NCBI GenBank assembly: GCA_003695505.1
Contig: RFIY01000293.1
Location: 1-15,544 of the forward strand
Length of the DNA: 15,544 nucleotides
Direction of reading: 5' to 3'
Source of the DNA: Candidatus Dadabacteria bacterium
GTDB taxonomy: Bacteria; J088
Made by a program: the position numbers and the translations under genes. Shown one piece after another: positions 6,127 to 12,922 of the stretch. How positions within the stretch are numbered: position 1 is the first letter of the stretch; each line of letters opens with the position of its first letter. The notes beneath the pieces are model-generated. The model was not told where the DNA came from and searched no databases. It saw only the letters and a list, made by a program, of their open reading frames with translations.

Positions 6127-7833
6127 ATGTTACGCCGAACTGCGGCCATCGCCACACTGTTTTCCACCTTGGTCCTGCCGGCCTGCAACGACACGCCAGA
6201 TCCCAACCAGGAGCTGCTCAGCGAAGCACGTGAATGCCTGCAGGTTGCCGAATACGCGTGCGCACGCGACCGCTACGCCCGGATCATCAGTGAAGATCCC
6301 GCACTGCAGGACGAAAAGACGGCCGGCATCGCGATTGCGGAATTCGCGATCTGGCTCGAGGATCTCGGGACAACTGTTGTCGAGCTCGCCGAACTGATCG
6401 CCGATGCAGGCACCTCGGATCTGCCGCCCGCTCTTGCCCCCTCCCAGGACGACGACGATCTGCGCGGCGACAGCCTGCTCGATCGCTTCGTCTGGAACAC
6501 CTTCGGCCCGGAATGGGACCGTCTGCAGCGCGTCATCAGCCTCGTCTCAGCCGCAACCGAGATCGACACCGAAGTTGCCTTCACGCGATTGCCCCTGATG
6601 CTGGGCCCCGTGCCGCTGATCGTCATCGACGGCACGCTGACCGGCGCCGATTTTCGTCTTCTCGAATCTGGACTGCACGGCGCAGCGGCGATTCTCGCTG
6701 GCATGCTGGCCATGGATTTCGAGCTGCCCCTGGGTCCGTTGATCGAGTATGGTCTCGCACTCAGCGAGTGCCGCGAACCGGCCGATGATGTCGAAGCCCG
6801 CCGTTGTGTTGGCAAGCTGACGGCGTTCGCGGTCGAGAACAGCGCCACGTTGCTGAAGCCCGAAGAGCAGCGCGGTGCGCACTTTCTGGCGCTCGCCCAG
6901 GAGGAAACCGCGCGCTTCTACGAAGCGACCAATCTGTTCTTCGAAGCACTGTCGTCGGAGCCCACCTCCTCGGAAACGCGTTTTTTGCAGTGGGAGCCGC
7001 GCCCGGCCGGTGGCGCCTTCGTCGTCGCACGCTACGGGGAACTTCCGCTGACCATTCACGACGTCGCCCAGCTCATCCAGGGTACAACGACGATGGAGCC
7101 CCCATTCGATGTGACCGTGCGGCCGGTGCGGTTTGTCGTGGACGATGAGGTCCGGCTGCTGGGCGACGACATCATCGCCCACCTGCGCACCGGCACCCCG
7201 GCCTACCTGCCGGCCACGGCCACGATCATTCCGAGTATTGCCACCGCTGCCGAGATCTTCCTGCAATCCGACGTACTGCTTTACGGTGCTCAGTTTCTGC
7301 TCTCGTCGATCGACCCCGAGTTTGCTGAGGTCGCCAGCAAGGTCTTTGAGAATTTCAAAGGCCTCTATACCGACTTTGAAACCGCTGACGCCGTTCACAA
7401 GCTGTTCGAGTTCCTGTTTCCGGATTCTTTGCAAATCAGCTATCGAAACTTCTTTGCAAGCGATCAGTACCTGCGCATGTTCGCGCCGAAGGCCGTCAGC
7501 AACGGCACCTTTCAGGACACGCCGACCTGGGAATGGCTTGTCGAATGGGAATGCGACGACAAATACGTCGACTTCGCCGGCTGCAAGGCCAATGCGCCAT
7601 TGCAGGATGCACCGCATTTCGTCAGCACGCCCGTCTCGATGCCTGCCGACGGCGTACCGAGCCGGATCGCTTATGTGGCATTCGAAGATCCGACATTCGA
7701 CGGTGCGCTGCGCCTGGATCCGTCCGAACTCGACCCAGCACTTCCGGCTGGCGCGACGGCACCGACGCAGGAAACGATCAATCTGCTGATTCAGGAAGTC
7801 GGTCGCGAATTTCTCGATCGCCTGGAACCATAG
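6127..7833 (+). CDS. Hypothetical lipoprotein with helical, TPR-like N-terminal region
   Basis: A 568-residue predicted lipoprotein that I cannot assign to a named family. The ATG at 6127 is preferred to upstream in-frame starts: GAGGAG lies ten bases before it and it opens a signal peptide (MLRRTAAIATLFSTLVLPAC) with Cys20 as likely lipid attachment site; proline at -2 is unusual for a lipobox. The +2 residue is Asn, consistent with outer-membrane sorting. Just after it, SEARECLQVAEYACARDRYA and the Ala-rich helix IAIAEFAIWLEDLG look like a TPR-type helical pair. The remainder is acidic and mixed helix/strand with no catalytic motif. Cysteines are sparse but two sit near the end (WECDDKYVDFAGCK), probably a disulphide. 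Its location beside another lipoprotein suggests a related envelope role, but promoter and terminator separate them. Confidence 0.8.
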   Translation: MLRRTAAIATLFSTLVLPACNDTPDPNQELLSEARECLQVAEYACARDRYARIISEDPALQDEKTAGIAIAEFAIWLEDLGTTVVELAELIADAGTSDLPPALAPSQDDDDLRGDSLLDRFVWNTFGPEWDRLQRVISLVSAATEIDTEVAFTRLPLMLGPVPLIVIDGTLTGADFRLLESGLHGAAAILAGMLAMDFELPLGPLIEYGLALSECREPADDVEARRCVGKLTAFAVENSATLLKPEEQRGAHFLALAQEETARFYEATNLFFEALSSEPTSSETRFLQWEPRPAGGAFVVARYGELPLTIHDVAQLIQGTTTMEPPFDVTVRPVRFVVDDEVRLLGDDIIAHLRTGTPAYLPATATIIPSIATAAEIFLQSDVLLYGAQFLLSSIDPEFAEVASKVFENFKGLYTDFETADAVHKLFEFLFPDSLQISYRNFFASDQYLRMFAPKAVSNGTFQDTPTWEWLVEWECDDKYVDFAGCKANAPLQDAPHFVSTPVSMPADGVPSRIAYVAFEDPTFDGALRLDPSELDPALPAGATAPTQETINLLIQEVGREFLDRLEP

Positions 7834-7914
7834 CCGAGAAAACGAACGATCCCCAGGGAGCGCCCCGTCGCCGCACGGACGGAGCAAACACCTGCCGCGC
7901 GGACATCCGCGGTC

Positions 7915-7936
7915 ATCCCGGCCCCCAAGCCGGGAT
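7915..7936. repeat. REP-like hairpin 1
   Basis: ATCCCGGC and GCCGGGAT form a perfect 8-bp stem around a CCCCAA loop. The wider context (GTCATCCCGG...CCGGGATCCAG) is the form of a palindromic element I recall as widely dispersed between genes in proteobacterial genomes. Confidence 0.7.
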
Positions 7937-8008
7937 CCAGTCGCAGAAGGACCTCCAACCCACGAAAGAGCGCCGGTACCGACAACCCCGGGCGCAGCAG
8001 GGTGTGGA

Positions 8009-8040
8009 CCCCGGATATCCGCCTGCGGCGGATTCCGGGG
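8009..8040. repeat. REP-like hairpin 2
   Basis: CCCCGGATATCCGCC pairs with GGCGGATTCCGGGG: a 14-bp stem with one bulged base and a TGC loop. The outer CCCCGGA/TCCGGGG arms are the same as in hairpin 3. Confidence 0.7.
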
Positions 8041-8177
8041 CGACGGGTGTGGGCGTACGGCGGTTTCCGCGATCGCCAGAGCGGCGCGTTGGCGGTGGAT
8101 TTCGGAGCAGCACACCTCCCGGGCCGGCCCGGGGCGCCGAGCGAGCCGCCCAGTCACGGCCCCACGCCCTTTTCGTC

Positions 8178-8198
8178 GCCCCGGACCTGATCCGGGGC
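8178..8198. repeat. REP-like hairpin 3
   Basis: GCCCCGGA and TCCGGGGC form a perfect 8-bp stem around CCTGA. The surrounding GTCGCCCCGGACCTGATCCG is typical of dispersed palindromic elements in alpha- and gammaproteobacteria. Confidence 0.72.
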
Positions 8199-8274
8199 CC
8201 ACCGGCCGGCCGAAGGGCGGACAGAATCCAATCCCAACCAACACTCGCCGCGAAGCGGCACGAAAGCCATCATC

Positions 8275-8309
8275 CCGGCCCCCCGTCCCGCGCAGCGGGA
8301 CATGGCCGG
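8275..8309. repeat. REP-like hairpin 4 (nested stems)
   Basis: An outer CCGGCC/GGCCGG stem encloses an inner GTCCCGC/GCGGGAC stem with a GCA loop. It is preceded by CATCATCCCGG as in hairpin 1, suggesting the same element family with a different insert in the loop. Confidence 0.65.
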
Positions 8310-8395
8310 AGGGGCAACGTCCTCTCACAATGCTGCACAGACCGGAACTCCCACACAGCCCCAGCCTTGCACCCGACTCCAAATGTCACGGAAAA

Positions 8396-8469
8396 TCGGG
8401 GTGAGAGGACTTGAACCTCCGGCCTCTGCGTCCCGAACGCAGCGCTCTACCAGTCTGAGCTACACCCCG
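8396..8469 (-). tRNA. tRNA-Pro (anticodon CGG)
   Basis: On the minus strand all four arms fold. The acceptor CGGGGTG pairs with CACCCCG; C1-G72 and discriminator A73 are the usual proline identity pattern. D-arm GCTC/GAGC has GG in the loop. The anticodon stem CTGCG/CGCAG holds TTCGGGA, anticodon CGG, reading CCG. The variable loop is AGGCC, and the T-arm GGAGG/CCTCT carries TTCAAGT with one G-T pair. The total is 74 nt; the 3' CCA is not encoded (the next bases are TTT) and must be added enzymatically. Its 3' end faces the REP-like region; no integrase or duplicated tRNA end is seen. Confidence 0.96.
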
Positions 8470-8661
8470 TAGCCTGATCTTGACAGCAGGAAATGCCGTA
8501 ATCGACAGCAGCGCCGCACAGACGTGCAACGCGTGAAAAAACATTTTACCTGAATGGACAATTTTCGCACCCGCGTCCCCGCCCCGGAACCATAATCGCA
8601 ACATGGGTGTCAGATTCAATACACGCCTGCGACGGATACAGGGACGCGGTAGCACAAGGTC

Positions 8662-8689
8662 TTGTAAATCCGCACGGCGTGCTTATACT
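8662..8689 (+). promoter_or_regulatory. Putative sigma70-type promoter of the LigB-fold gene
   Basis: TTGTAA at 8662-8667 is followed after 16 bases by TATACT at 8684-8689, about 27 bases ahead of the ATG with AAGGAG (8698-8703) between. It is the best promoter-like match on the + strand of the 8470-8715 gap; nothing else clear is seen there apart from the unassigned upstream region of the minus-strand tRNA. Confidence 0.6.
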
Positions 8690-8715
8690 CCCTCGGTAAG
8701 GAGAAAGAAACGATT

Positions 8716-9540
8716 ATGTGGACAGGACTTGACATTATTCCCGGCAGCCCGGATCTGGTCGCTGCGAACGAGCGGCACCCCGATCTAGCGGCGGCACTGC
8801 GTGAACTCGGGCAACGCTATGAAGAAATCGGCGGGGTCATTCTCGTCACCCCGGAATTTTATGACCCTGGAGCGTTTCCAGTCGACGGCAGCGACCCGCT
8901 CTACGAAGACCACAGCCATCCCGGCCTGGAAAACGTCGGCGAAGTGCCGGCCCGTCACTGGGATGGGCTGCCGTTTCTCGCGGACACCCTGCAGCGCACC
9001 GCGCGGCAGTTTGGTGTACCGGTCGCGCTGCGTGAAACGCTACTTCCGGTCTCGGCGTGGGCGCCACTACGGCTGATGTTTCCGACGTGGGTCCCGATGC
9101 CGTTGCTTCCGGTGGGCATGACCGATCTTGGTCCGCAGAATCACTATCGGTTCGGGCTGGCCCTGCGCCAGGCCGCGATCGAAGCACCGAAGCCGATCGC
9201 GATTCTGGTTGCGACCAATCTCACCCAACGGCAGGACATGTACAGCCTGGATCGGCAGCGATTGCCGCGCGAAGGTCGGCAATTCGACGAGACGCTGTTG
9301 CACGCCTTTGAGACGGGTAATTGGGAAGAGTTCGAACAGCTCGATCCGGTCGTGCGCAGAAAAGCGCGCCCAGATCAGCCCGACGGACGACTCTGGGCGC
9401 TGATACGTGGACTGAGTGCCGGCCTGAAGGGCGATGTGTTGTCGTACAAGGAAACGGCCGGCGCCTGGGGGATGGCGGTTGTGCATTACGAACCGCCACG
9501 CCAGGGTTCGTCCGCCGAAGACGCCTCGGTCGCTGCCTGA
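8716..9540 (+). CDS. LigB-fold (class III extradiol dioxygenase-like) protein lacking metal-binding histidines
   Basis: A 274-residue protein that reads as a member of the LigB/DODA-type superfamily along its whole length. The start has AAGGAG 12 bases upstream. Matches to the family pattern as I know it: first strand GLDIIPGSPDLV; a helix and strand ending VILVTPEF (about 41-48); TLLPVSAWAPLRLMF (about 108-122); YRFGLALRQAA then IAILVATNLTQR (about 144-172); and a highly typical end, GRQFDETLLHAFETG and LSYKETAGAWGMAV. In active members these positions read roughly PHPP, SPH, DHG and SGDLSH; here they read PGSP, TPEF, VSAW and ATNLTQ, so the histidines are replaced. Ring-cleavage activity is therefore doubtful; a binding, structural or altered catalytic role is possible. 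Single-gene unit with its own promoter. Confidence 0.75.
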   Translation: MWTGLDIIPGSPDLVAANERHPDLAAALRELGQRYEEIGGVILVTPEFYDPGAFPVDGSDPLYEDHSHPGLENVGEVPARHWDGLPFLADTLQRTARQFGVPVALRETLLPVSAWAPLRLMFPTWVPMPLLPVGMTDLGPQNHYRFGLALRQAAIEAPKPIAILVATNLTQRQDMYSLDRQRLPREGRQFDETLLHAFETGNWEEFEQLDPVVRRKARPDQPDGRLWALIRGLSAGLKGDVLSYKETAGAWGMAVVHYEPPRQGSSAEDASVAA

Positions 9541-9545
9541 TCACC

Positions 9546-9577
9546 ACCGCCCCTGAGTCACTCGGCTCGGGGGCGGT
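9546..9577. terminator. Hairpin between convergent genes, possible weak terminator
   Basis: ACCGCCCCTGAG and CTCGGGGGCGGT pair over 12 positions with one mismatch around an eight-base loop. It sits between the stops of two converging genes (9540 and 9605), where a bidirectional terminator is expected, but no T-run follows on either strand, so intrinsic termination would be weak. Confidence 0.45.
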
Positions 9578-9604
9578 CATGCTTCGCATAAAGGCGGCTC
9601 GCGC

Positions 9605-9961
9605 TCAACCGTTGCCGAACAGTTCCAGTATCCGCTCCGGCGGTCGGCCGATCACCGCCCGATCACCTGAGCGCACGATCGGGCGCTCGATCAGCTTCGG
9701 GTACTGGTGCAGGATCTCGAGCCACTCTTCCGCGCTCGGCTCCCGGTCGCCAACGACCTCCTTGAACAGCGCCTCCTTGCGCCGCACCACGTCGCCGGGT
9801 TCCATGCCCAGCGCATCCAGCATCGTGCGCAATTCGTCGACGCTCGGCGGCTCCTTCTGATAGTCGCGAATCAACGGTTCGACACCGTGTTCCTGCAGTA
9901 ACGCCAGCGTCTGCCGGCTCTTGCTGCAGCGCGGATTGTGCCAGATTTCTACCTGGGTCAT
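9605..9961 (-). CDS. arsC: ArsC-family (YfgD-type) glutaredoxin-dependent arsenate reductase-like protein
   Basis: A 118-residue cytosolic thioredoxin-fold protein. The N-terminus EIWHNPRCSKSR holds the active-site cysteine (Cys12), and the C-terminal RPIVRSGDRAVIGRPPE supplies the arginine positions of the family. Both the HNPRCSKSR form and the short length match YfgD-type ArsC homologues better than plasmid ArsC (141 residues), so arsenate reduction is likely in fold but not proven as its role. AAGGAAG lies just upstream of the ATG. No arsB, acr3 or arsR is adjacent, which weakens a dedicated arsenic-resistance role. It is divergent from the dehydrogenase, with a 122-base gap between the starts, in which I see no clear promoter. 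Confidence 0.9.
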   Translation of the reverse strand: MTQVEIWHNPRCSKSRQTLALLQEHGVEPLIRDYQKEPPSVDELRTMLDALGMEPGDVVRRKEALFKEVVGDREPSAEEWLEILHQYPKLIERPIVRSGDRAVIGRPPERILELFGNG

Positions 9962-10083
9962 GCCTGCTTCTTCCTTTGTCTTGCGAGTGGCACTTCAGAT
10001 GCGAGACGCACCATTGCTTCAGGTCGATTACCATGATGCGAAATCACCGTGTCCTCGCGCAACAGCTACATCGGGAGGTCGTT

Positions 10084-10884
10084 ATGACAGCCATACGTCA
10101 CAAGCGGGTGTTGATTACAGGCTCCGGACGCGGCATGGGTCTGGCGTTGGCCAAGCGTTTCGCTGCCAGCGGCGCGCAGGTGATTCTCAGCGACATACAT
10201 CTCGACGCACTGTCCGACGCGCGCAAGCTGCTGCCCGACGCGGAGGCGATCGCCATGGACGTCACCTGCCCTGAAGCGATCCAGGCTGCCCGCGAGACCC
10301 TCCATTCGAACGGGGGACCGATCGACATTCTTGTCAACAACGCCGGCGTCGTCTTTGGCGGCGCCTTTGCCGACGTACCGCTGGAGCGCCACCTGCAGAC
10401 GTTGCGTGTCAATACAGAGGGGCTGCTCGCCGTCACCCATGTATTTCTGCCCGACCTGATCGCACGTCCGGAAGCGCACATCGTCAATATGGCCAGCGTT
10501 TCGGGGCTGATTGGCCTTCCGTTCGGCGCCGCCTATGCGGCAAGCAAGTGGGCGGCCATCGGATTCGGCGAGTCGTTGCGCCTGGAACTCAAGGAACTGG
10601 GGCACGATCACGTCCGGTTGACGGTCGCGGCTCCCGGATACATCAATACCGGTCTGTTCGACGGTGTCGGCGCGCCGCGCCTGATGCCGTTCCTCGATCC
10701 GGACGATCTGGCACGCACCATCGTCCGTGCCGTCAGGTCGAACCGCCCATACGTCTACACGCCGTTGCTGGTTCGACTCACACCGATGCTGAAGGGTTTA
10801 CTCCCAGTCGACATTCAGGACCGCGTCATGGCTTTCCTGGGCGCAACCACGAGCATGAAGAGCTGGCACGGCGGCTCATCCTGA
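10084..10884 (+). CDS. SDR-family NAD(P)-dependent oxidoreductase
   Basis: A 266-residue classical short-chain dehydrogenase/reductase. ATG 10084 is chosen over longer in-frame starts because GGGAGG lies five bases before it and the Rossmann strand begins at once (KRVLITGSGRGMG). Motifs: TGSGRGMG (12-19), Asp38 at the end of the second strand (ILSDIH), which favours NAD(H), NNAG (85-88), and catalytic Ser138 (NMASVS), Tyr151 and Lys155 (YAASK). The C-terminal extension after about residue 190, including MPFLDPDDLARTIVRAV, resembles membrane- or lipid-associated SDRs of the DHRS7/DltE-like group, though this is a loose impression. It ends 31 bases from the converging lipid-kinase gene. Substrate unknown. 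Confidence 0.92.
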   Translation: MTAIRHKRVLITGSGRGMGLALAKRFAASGAQVILSDIHLDALSDARKLLPDAEAIAMDVTCPEAIQAARETLHSNGGPIDILVNNAGVVFGGAFADVPLERHLQTLRVNTEGLLAVTHVFLPDLIARPEAHIVNMASVSGLIGLPFGAAYAASKWAAIGFGESLRLELKELGHDHVRLTVAAPGYINTGLFDGVGAPRLMPFLDPDDLARTIVRAVRSNRPYVYTPLLVRLTPMLKGLLPVDIQDRVMAFLGATTSMKSWHGGSS

Positions 10885-10896
10885 TGCCCAGGGATC

Positions 10897-10917
10897 AACC
10901 CGCGCCACTCGCGGGTT
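10897..10917. terminator. Hairpin between converging SDR and lipid-kinase genes
   Basis: AACCCGCG and CGCGGGTT form a perfect 8-bp stem with a CCACT loop. It overlaps the last two bases of the kinase stop codon and sits 12 bases after the SDR stop. No T-run follows on either strand, so it may stabilise mRNA 3' ends or give partial bidirectional termination. Confidence 0.45.
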
Positions 10918-11869
10918 ACTCCTCGTAACAGCGCAAGCGGCTGCCGCCGAGCAGCAACAGGGCCTCTGGAACAATGCTGAACGTTGCCGGCAACCGTCCC
11001 GGCTGCTCACCGTCGACATCCAGCAGCACGACGTCATCTGAGACCGCCTTGACCACCCGTCCCCGTCGAACCTCGACCCCTGGCACGGACAGGTGCGTGC
11101 CGCGATAGACACGCGAAGCAAAGGCCAGCTTTTGCGCAAAGGTCAGATCACCCAGCGAGACGATATCGAAGAGACCGTCACAGGGCAGTGCGTTGGGTGC
11201 GATCTGCATCCCGCCGCCGAAAAACCGCCCGTTCGCTACAGCTACGTTGAAGACCTTTGCCACCGGCAATTCCTTGCCGTCGATCGTGATCCGTACCGGC
11301 CGATTACGGTAAGCGAAATTGGCGCGAATGCTGCCGATCAGAAAGCTGGCAAACCCACCGAACATCTTGGTCGTTCGATTGACGCGGTCGTCCACCTCAC
11401 CGCCGATACCGAAACTGGCGATATTCAGAAATCCGCGTGTCGCCTGCTGACCATCATGGTCGATGTATTCGAGCCGACCGGCGTCGATGGCGATCGTCTG
11501 GCCGTCGGCCAGATCCTGTAGCAGCTCCGCGGCCTGCTCGATCGGGTCGCGCGGCAATTGAAGTGTACGACGGAAGTCGCCGCCGGTGCCGAGCGTCAGA
11601 CAACCAAAAACGATGTTCCCGATGCGATCCGAGGCAAGCAGCCCACTGACCACCTCATTGTGCGTTCCGTCCCCGCCGACACTGATCACCGCGCGCCCGG
11701 CGGCGGCAGCCTCGCGAGCCAGATCGGTCGCATGCCCGCCACGCTCCGTCAGGCGCACGTCGTGCCCAGGATGTTCCCGTTCGAGCCACGGCGCCAGGAT
11801 ATTGCGCCAGATCCGGCCACAACGCCCGTTCGACGCCCGCGGATTGACAATGAAGACGGCTTTGCTCAT
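10916..11869 (-). CDS. Diacylglycerol kinase-family (YegS/BmrU-type) lipid kinase
   Basis: A 317-residue soluble lipid kinase of the DAGK catalytic-domain family; members phosphorylate diacylglycerol, sphingoid bases or related lipids on the inner membrane face. Seen are the N-terminal strand KAVFIVNPRASNG, the nucleotide-binding VISVGGDGTHNEVV (GGDGT at 65-69), LTLGTGGDFRRTL (about 92-103; the common form is GTGNDFAR), and a beta-rich C-terminal domain with NVAVANGRFFGGGMQIAP. Length is typical. The start ATG overlaps the TGA of the upstream gene (ATGA, four bases), so translation is coupled and this is the third gene of a minus-strand operon with two FAD-type oxidases. The substrate may be the product of those enzymes, which is inference. 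Confidence 0.92.
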   Translation of the reverse strand: MSKAVFIVNPRASNGRCGRIWRNILAPWLEREHPGHDVRLTERGGHATDLAREAAAAGRAVISVGGDGTHNEVVSGLLASDRIGNIVFGCLTLGTGGDFRRTLQLPRDPIEQAAELLQDLADGQTIAIDAGRLEYIDHDGQQATRGFLNIASFGIGGEVDDRVNRTTKMFGGFASFLIGSIRANFAYRNRPVRITIDGKELPVAKVFNVAVANGRFFGGGMQIAPNALPCDGLFDIVSLGDLTFAQKLAFASRVYRGTHLSVPGVEVRRGRVVKAVSDDVVLLDVDGEQPGRLPATFSIVPEALLLLGGSRLRCYEE

Positions 11870-12921
11870 GCGAATCCTTCACCGGGTAGCGCCCAGTCGC
11901 GCGTCGCAGCCAGCAACCGCAACGCCATGGCCGATGTCAGCGGTGCTCCGTCAAGCCTCATCAGGCCGTCGGGCGCCGGACCGGCGTAGACGGCCGAGGC
12001 ATCGAATGACAGTTGACTCCAGGGCACGCGCACCGGTCGGGCGTCCCGCGAAAGCGCGGGCAGCGGTTCCGTCAGCTTGTCTTCGAAACCAAATTCACCG
12101 CACGCGCGATTCCAGCAGTGCTCTGTCCAGCCGTTCCAGACATTCTGACGCCAACGCAATGTCCAGCGGTCGCGCGGTTTCCAGAGTAGCAACGCCGTCG
12201 GCCGGATATCCTCGTACACGAGATGGCGCAGGCGTCGCGCTGCATCATCGGGGTCATCGACCACGACCTCGCCTTCGACCTGCTCCCCCAGCGGCTCGAC
12301 CGCGAGCCTGACCGCCGTAATCAGCGCCGCTGCCGACCCAACCGCAGACAGAGCGCGTCCAACATGCGGTCCGGCGGCGGTACGCGGCGCCTCACGCATC
12401 CGTAGCCATTCTCCGTTGCCAAACAGGCATTCGACGCCGAGGCGCCTTGCGGCCGGTTCACCAAATTCTCGTACCGCAAAACTGCCTCGTGGGTTGATCC
12501 AGTTGCCTCCGAGGGTTCCACCGTCGAGATGCCAGGCGCTCAGGGTCAGTTGCTCCGCCCGCAGAGACGCTTCGGCTTCGGCGACAGTCATCGAAGACGG
12601 CATCCAGGCTGTGCGATTGCGGACGTCCGCGCCAGCCCAGACCGATGTCGATCCGGGACGAACGACGAGACATGCCGTCTCACGCGGCGCTGCAGGGGTC
12701 AGTTGTGACGAAAAGGACCCTCCCGGCAACAGAACGATGCCCTCCTGGCGTGCAAAACGCACCAGCTCCTCAAGCTCCTGTTTGAGTTGCGGCGCAGCCA
12801 GAGCCGGCAACAGTCCTTGCGGAGAGGCGCCGCCAAACCACGCATCGGGAGGCAGGGCTTCGTCGGTACGCAATGTCGCAGAGGTCAACGGCAGTTGCTG
12901 GAGCAATCCTTCAGTTGCCAC
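11866..12921 (-). CDS. FAD-binding (PCMH/GlcE-like) oxidoreductase subunit
   Basis: A 351-residue protein with a PCMH-type FAD-binding domain, as in GlcE and other flavoprotein oxidases. The frame is open to 13050, but the upstream part overlaps the coding end of the preceding oxidase and is not protein-like, so I take the GTG at 12921, one base after that gene's TGA; it gives VATEGLLQQLPLTSATLR. Domain cues: ELEELVRFARQEGIVLLPGG (about 50-68), SFSSQ replacing the usual Gly-rich pyrophosphate loop, LVVRPG, and LDGGTLGGNWI (about 132-142), equivalent to the GGxxGtN motif. The C-terminal half carries many Trp (WKPRDRWTLRWRQNVWNGW). With its short form and degenerate loop it may be a partner subunit, not an independent enzyme. 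It overlaps the lipid-kinase gene by four bases. Confidence 0.8.
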   Translation of the reverse strand: MATEGLLQQLPLTSATLRTDEALPPDAWFGGASPQGLLPALAAPQLKQELEELVRFARQEGIVLLPGGSFSSQLTPAAPRETACLVVRPGSTSVWAGADVRNRTAWMPSSMTVAEAEASLRAEQLTLSAWHLDGGTLGGNWINPRGSFAVREFGEPAARRLGVECLFGNGEWLRMREAPRTAAGPHVGRALSAVGSAAALITAVRLAVEPLGEQVEGEVVVDDPDDAARRLRHLVYEDIRPTALLLWKPRDRWTLRWRQNVWNGWTEHCWNRACGEFGFEDKLTEPLPALSRDARPVRVPWSQLSFDASAVYAGPAPDGLMRLDGAPLTSAMALRLLAATRDWALPGEGFA

Positions 12922-12922
12922 G

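Larger units (their letters stand above)
7834..8395. other. Non-coding region with four REP-like hairpins
   Basis: About 560 bases with no convincing gene. Open frames on both strands here are GC-driven: they run across hairpins and into the tRNA, lack ribosome binding sites and give Arg/Pro/Gly-rich translations. The stretch is dominated by GC-rich inverted repeats of the CCCGG...CCGGG kind, listed separately, and by similar partial motifs between them. No T-run terminator for the upstream lipoprotein gene is seen; the first hairpin, about 80 bases after its stop, may stabilise the 3' end. Confidence 0.7.

Noticed and set aside
7915-8309. CRISPR array in the repeat-rich gap
   Set aside because: The repeats are hairpins of unequal length and spacing with no constant direct repeat or uniform spacers, and no cas genes are nearby.
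6547-8382. Antisense open frame of 611 codons on the minus strand
   Set aside because: It runs through the REP-like hairpins and against the second lipoprotein gene, has no RBS, and its translation is low-complexity Arg/Gly-rich.
7533-8414. Plus-strand open frame of 293 codons after the second lipoprotein
   Set aside because: It begins inside the lipoprotein gene in another frame, crosses four hairpins and ends in the tRNA; the translation is Arg/Pro-rich with no motif.
8390-8475. tRNA-Pro as an integration site for a genomic island
   Set aside because: No integrase gene, no second copy of the tRNA 3' end and no phage or plasmid genes are visible on the 3' side; the neighbouring genes look chromosomal.
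8386-8655. Minus-strand open frame of 89 codons over the tRNA
   Set aside because: It reads straight through the tRNA-Pro gene. Translated tRNA sequences commonly give the GVAQTGRALRSGRRGRRFKSS type of false protein seen here.
9605-9961. Arsenic-resistance operon
   Set aside because: Only the YfgD-type ArsC homologue is present; no transporter or ArsR regulator is adjacent.
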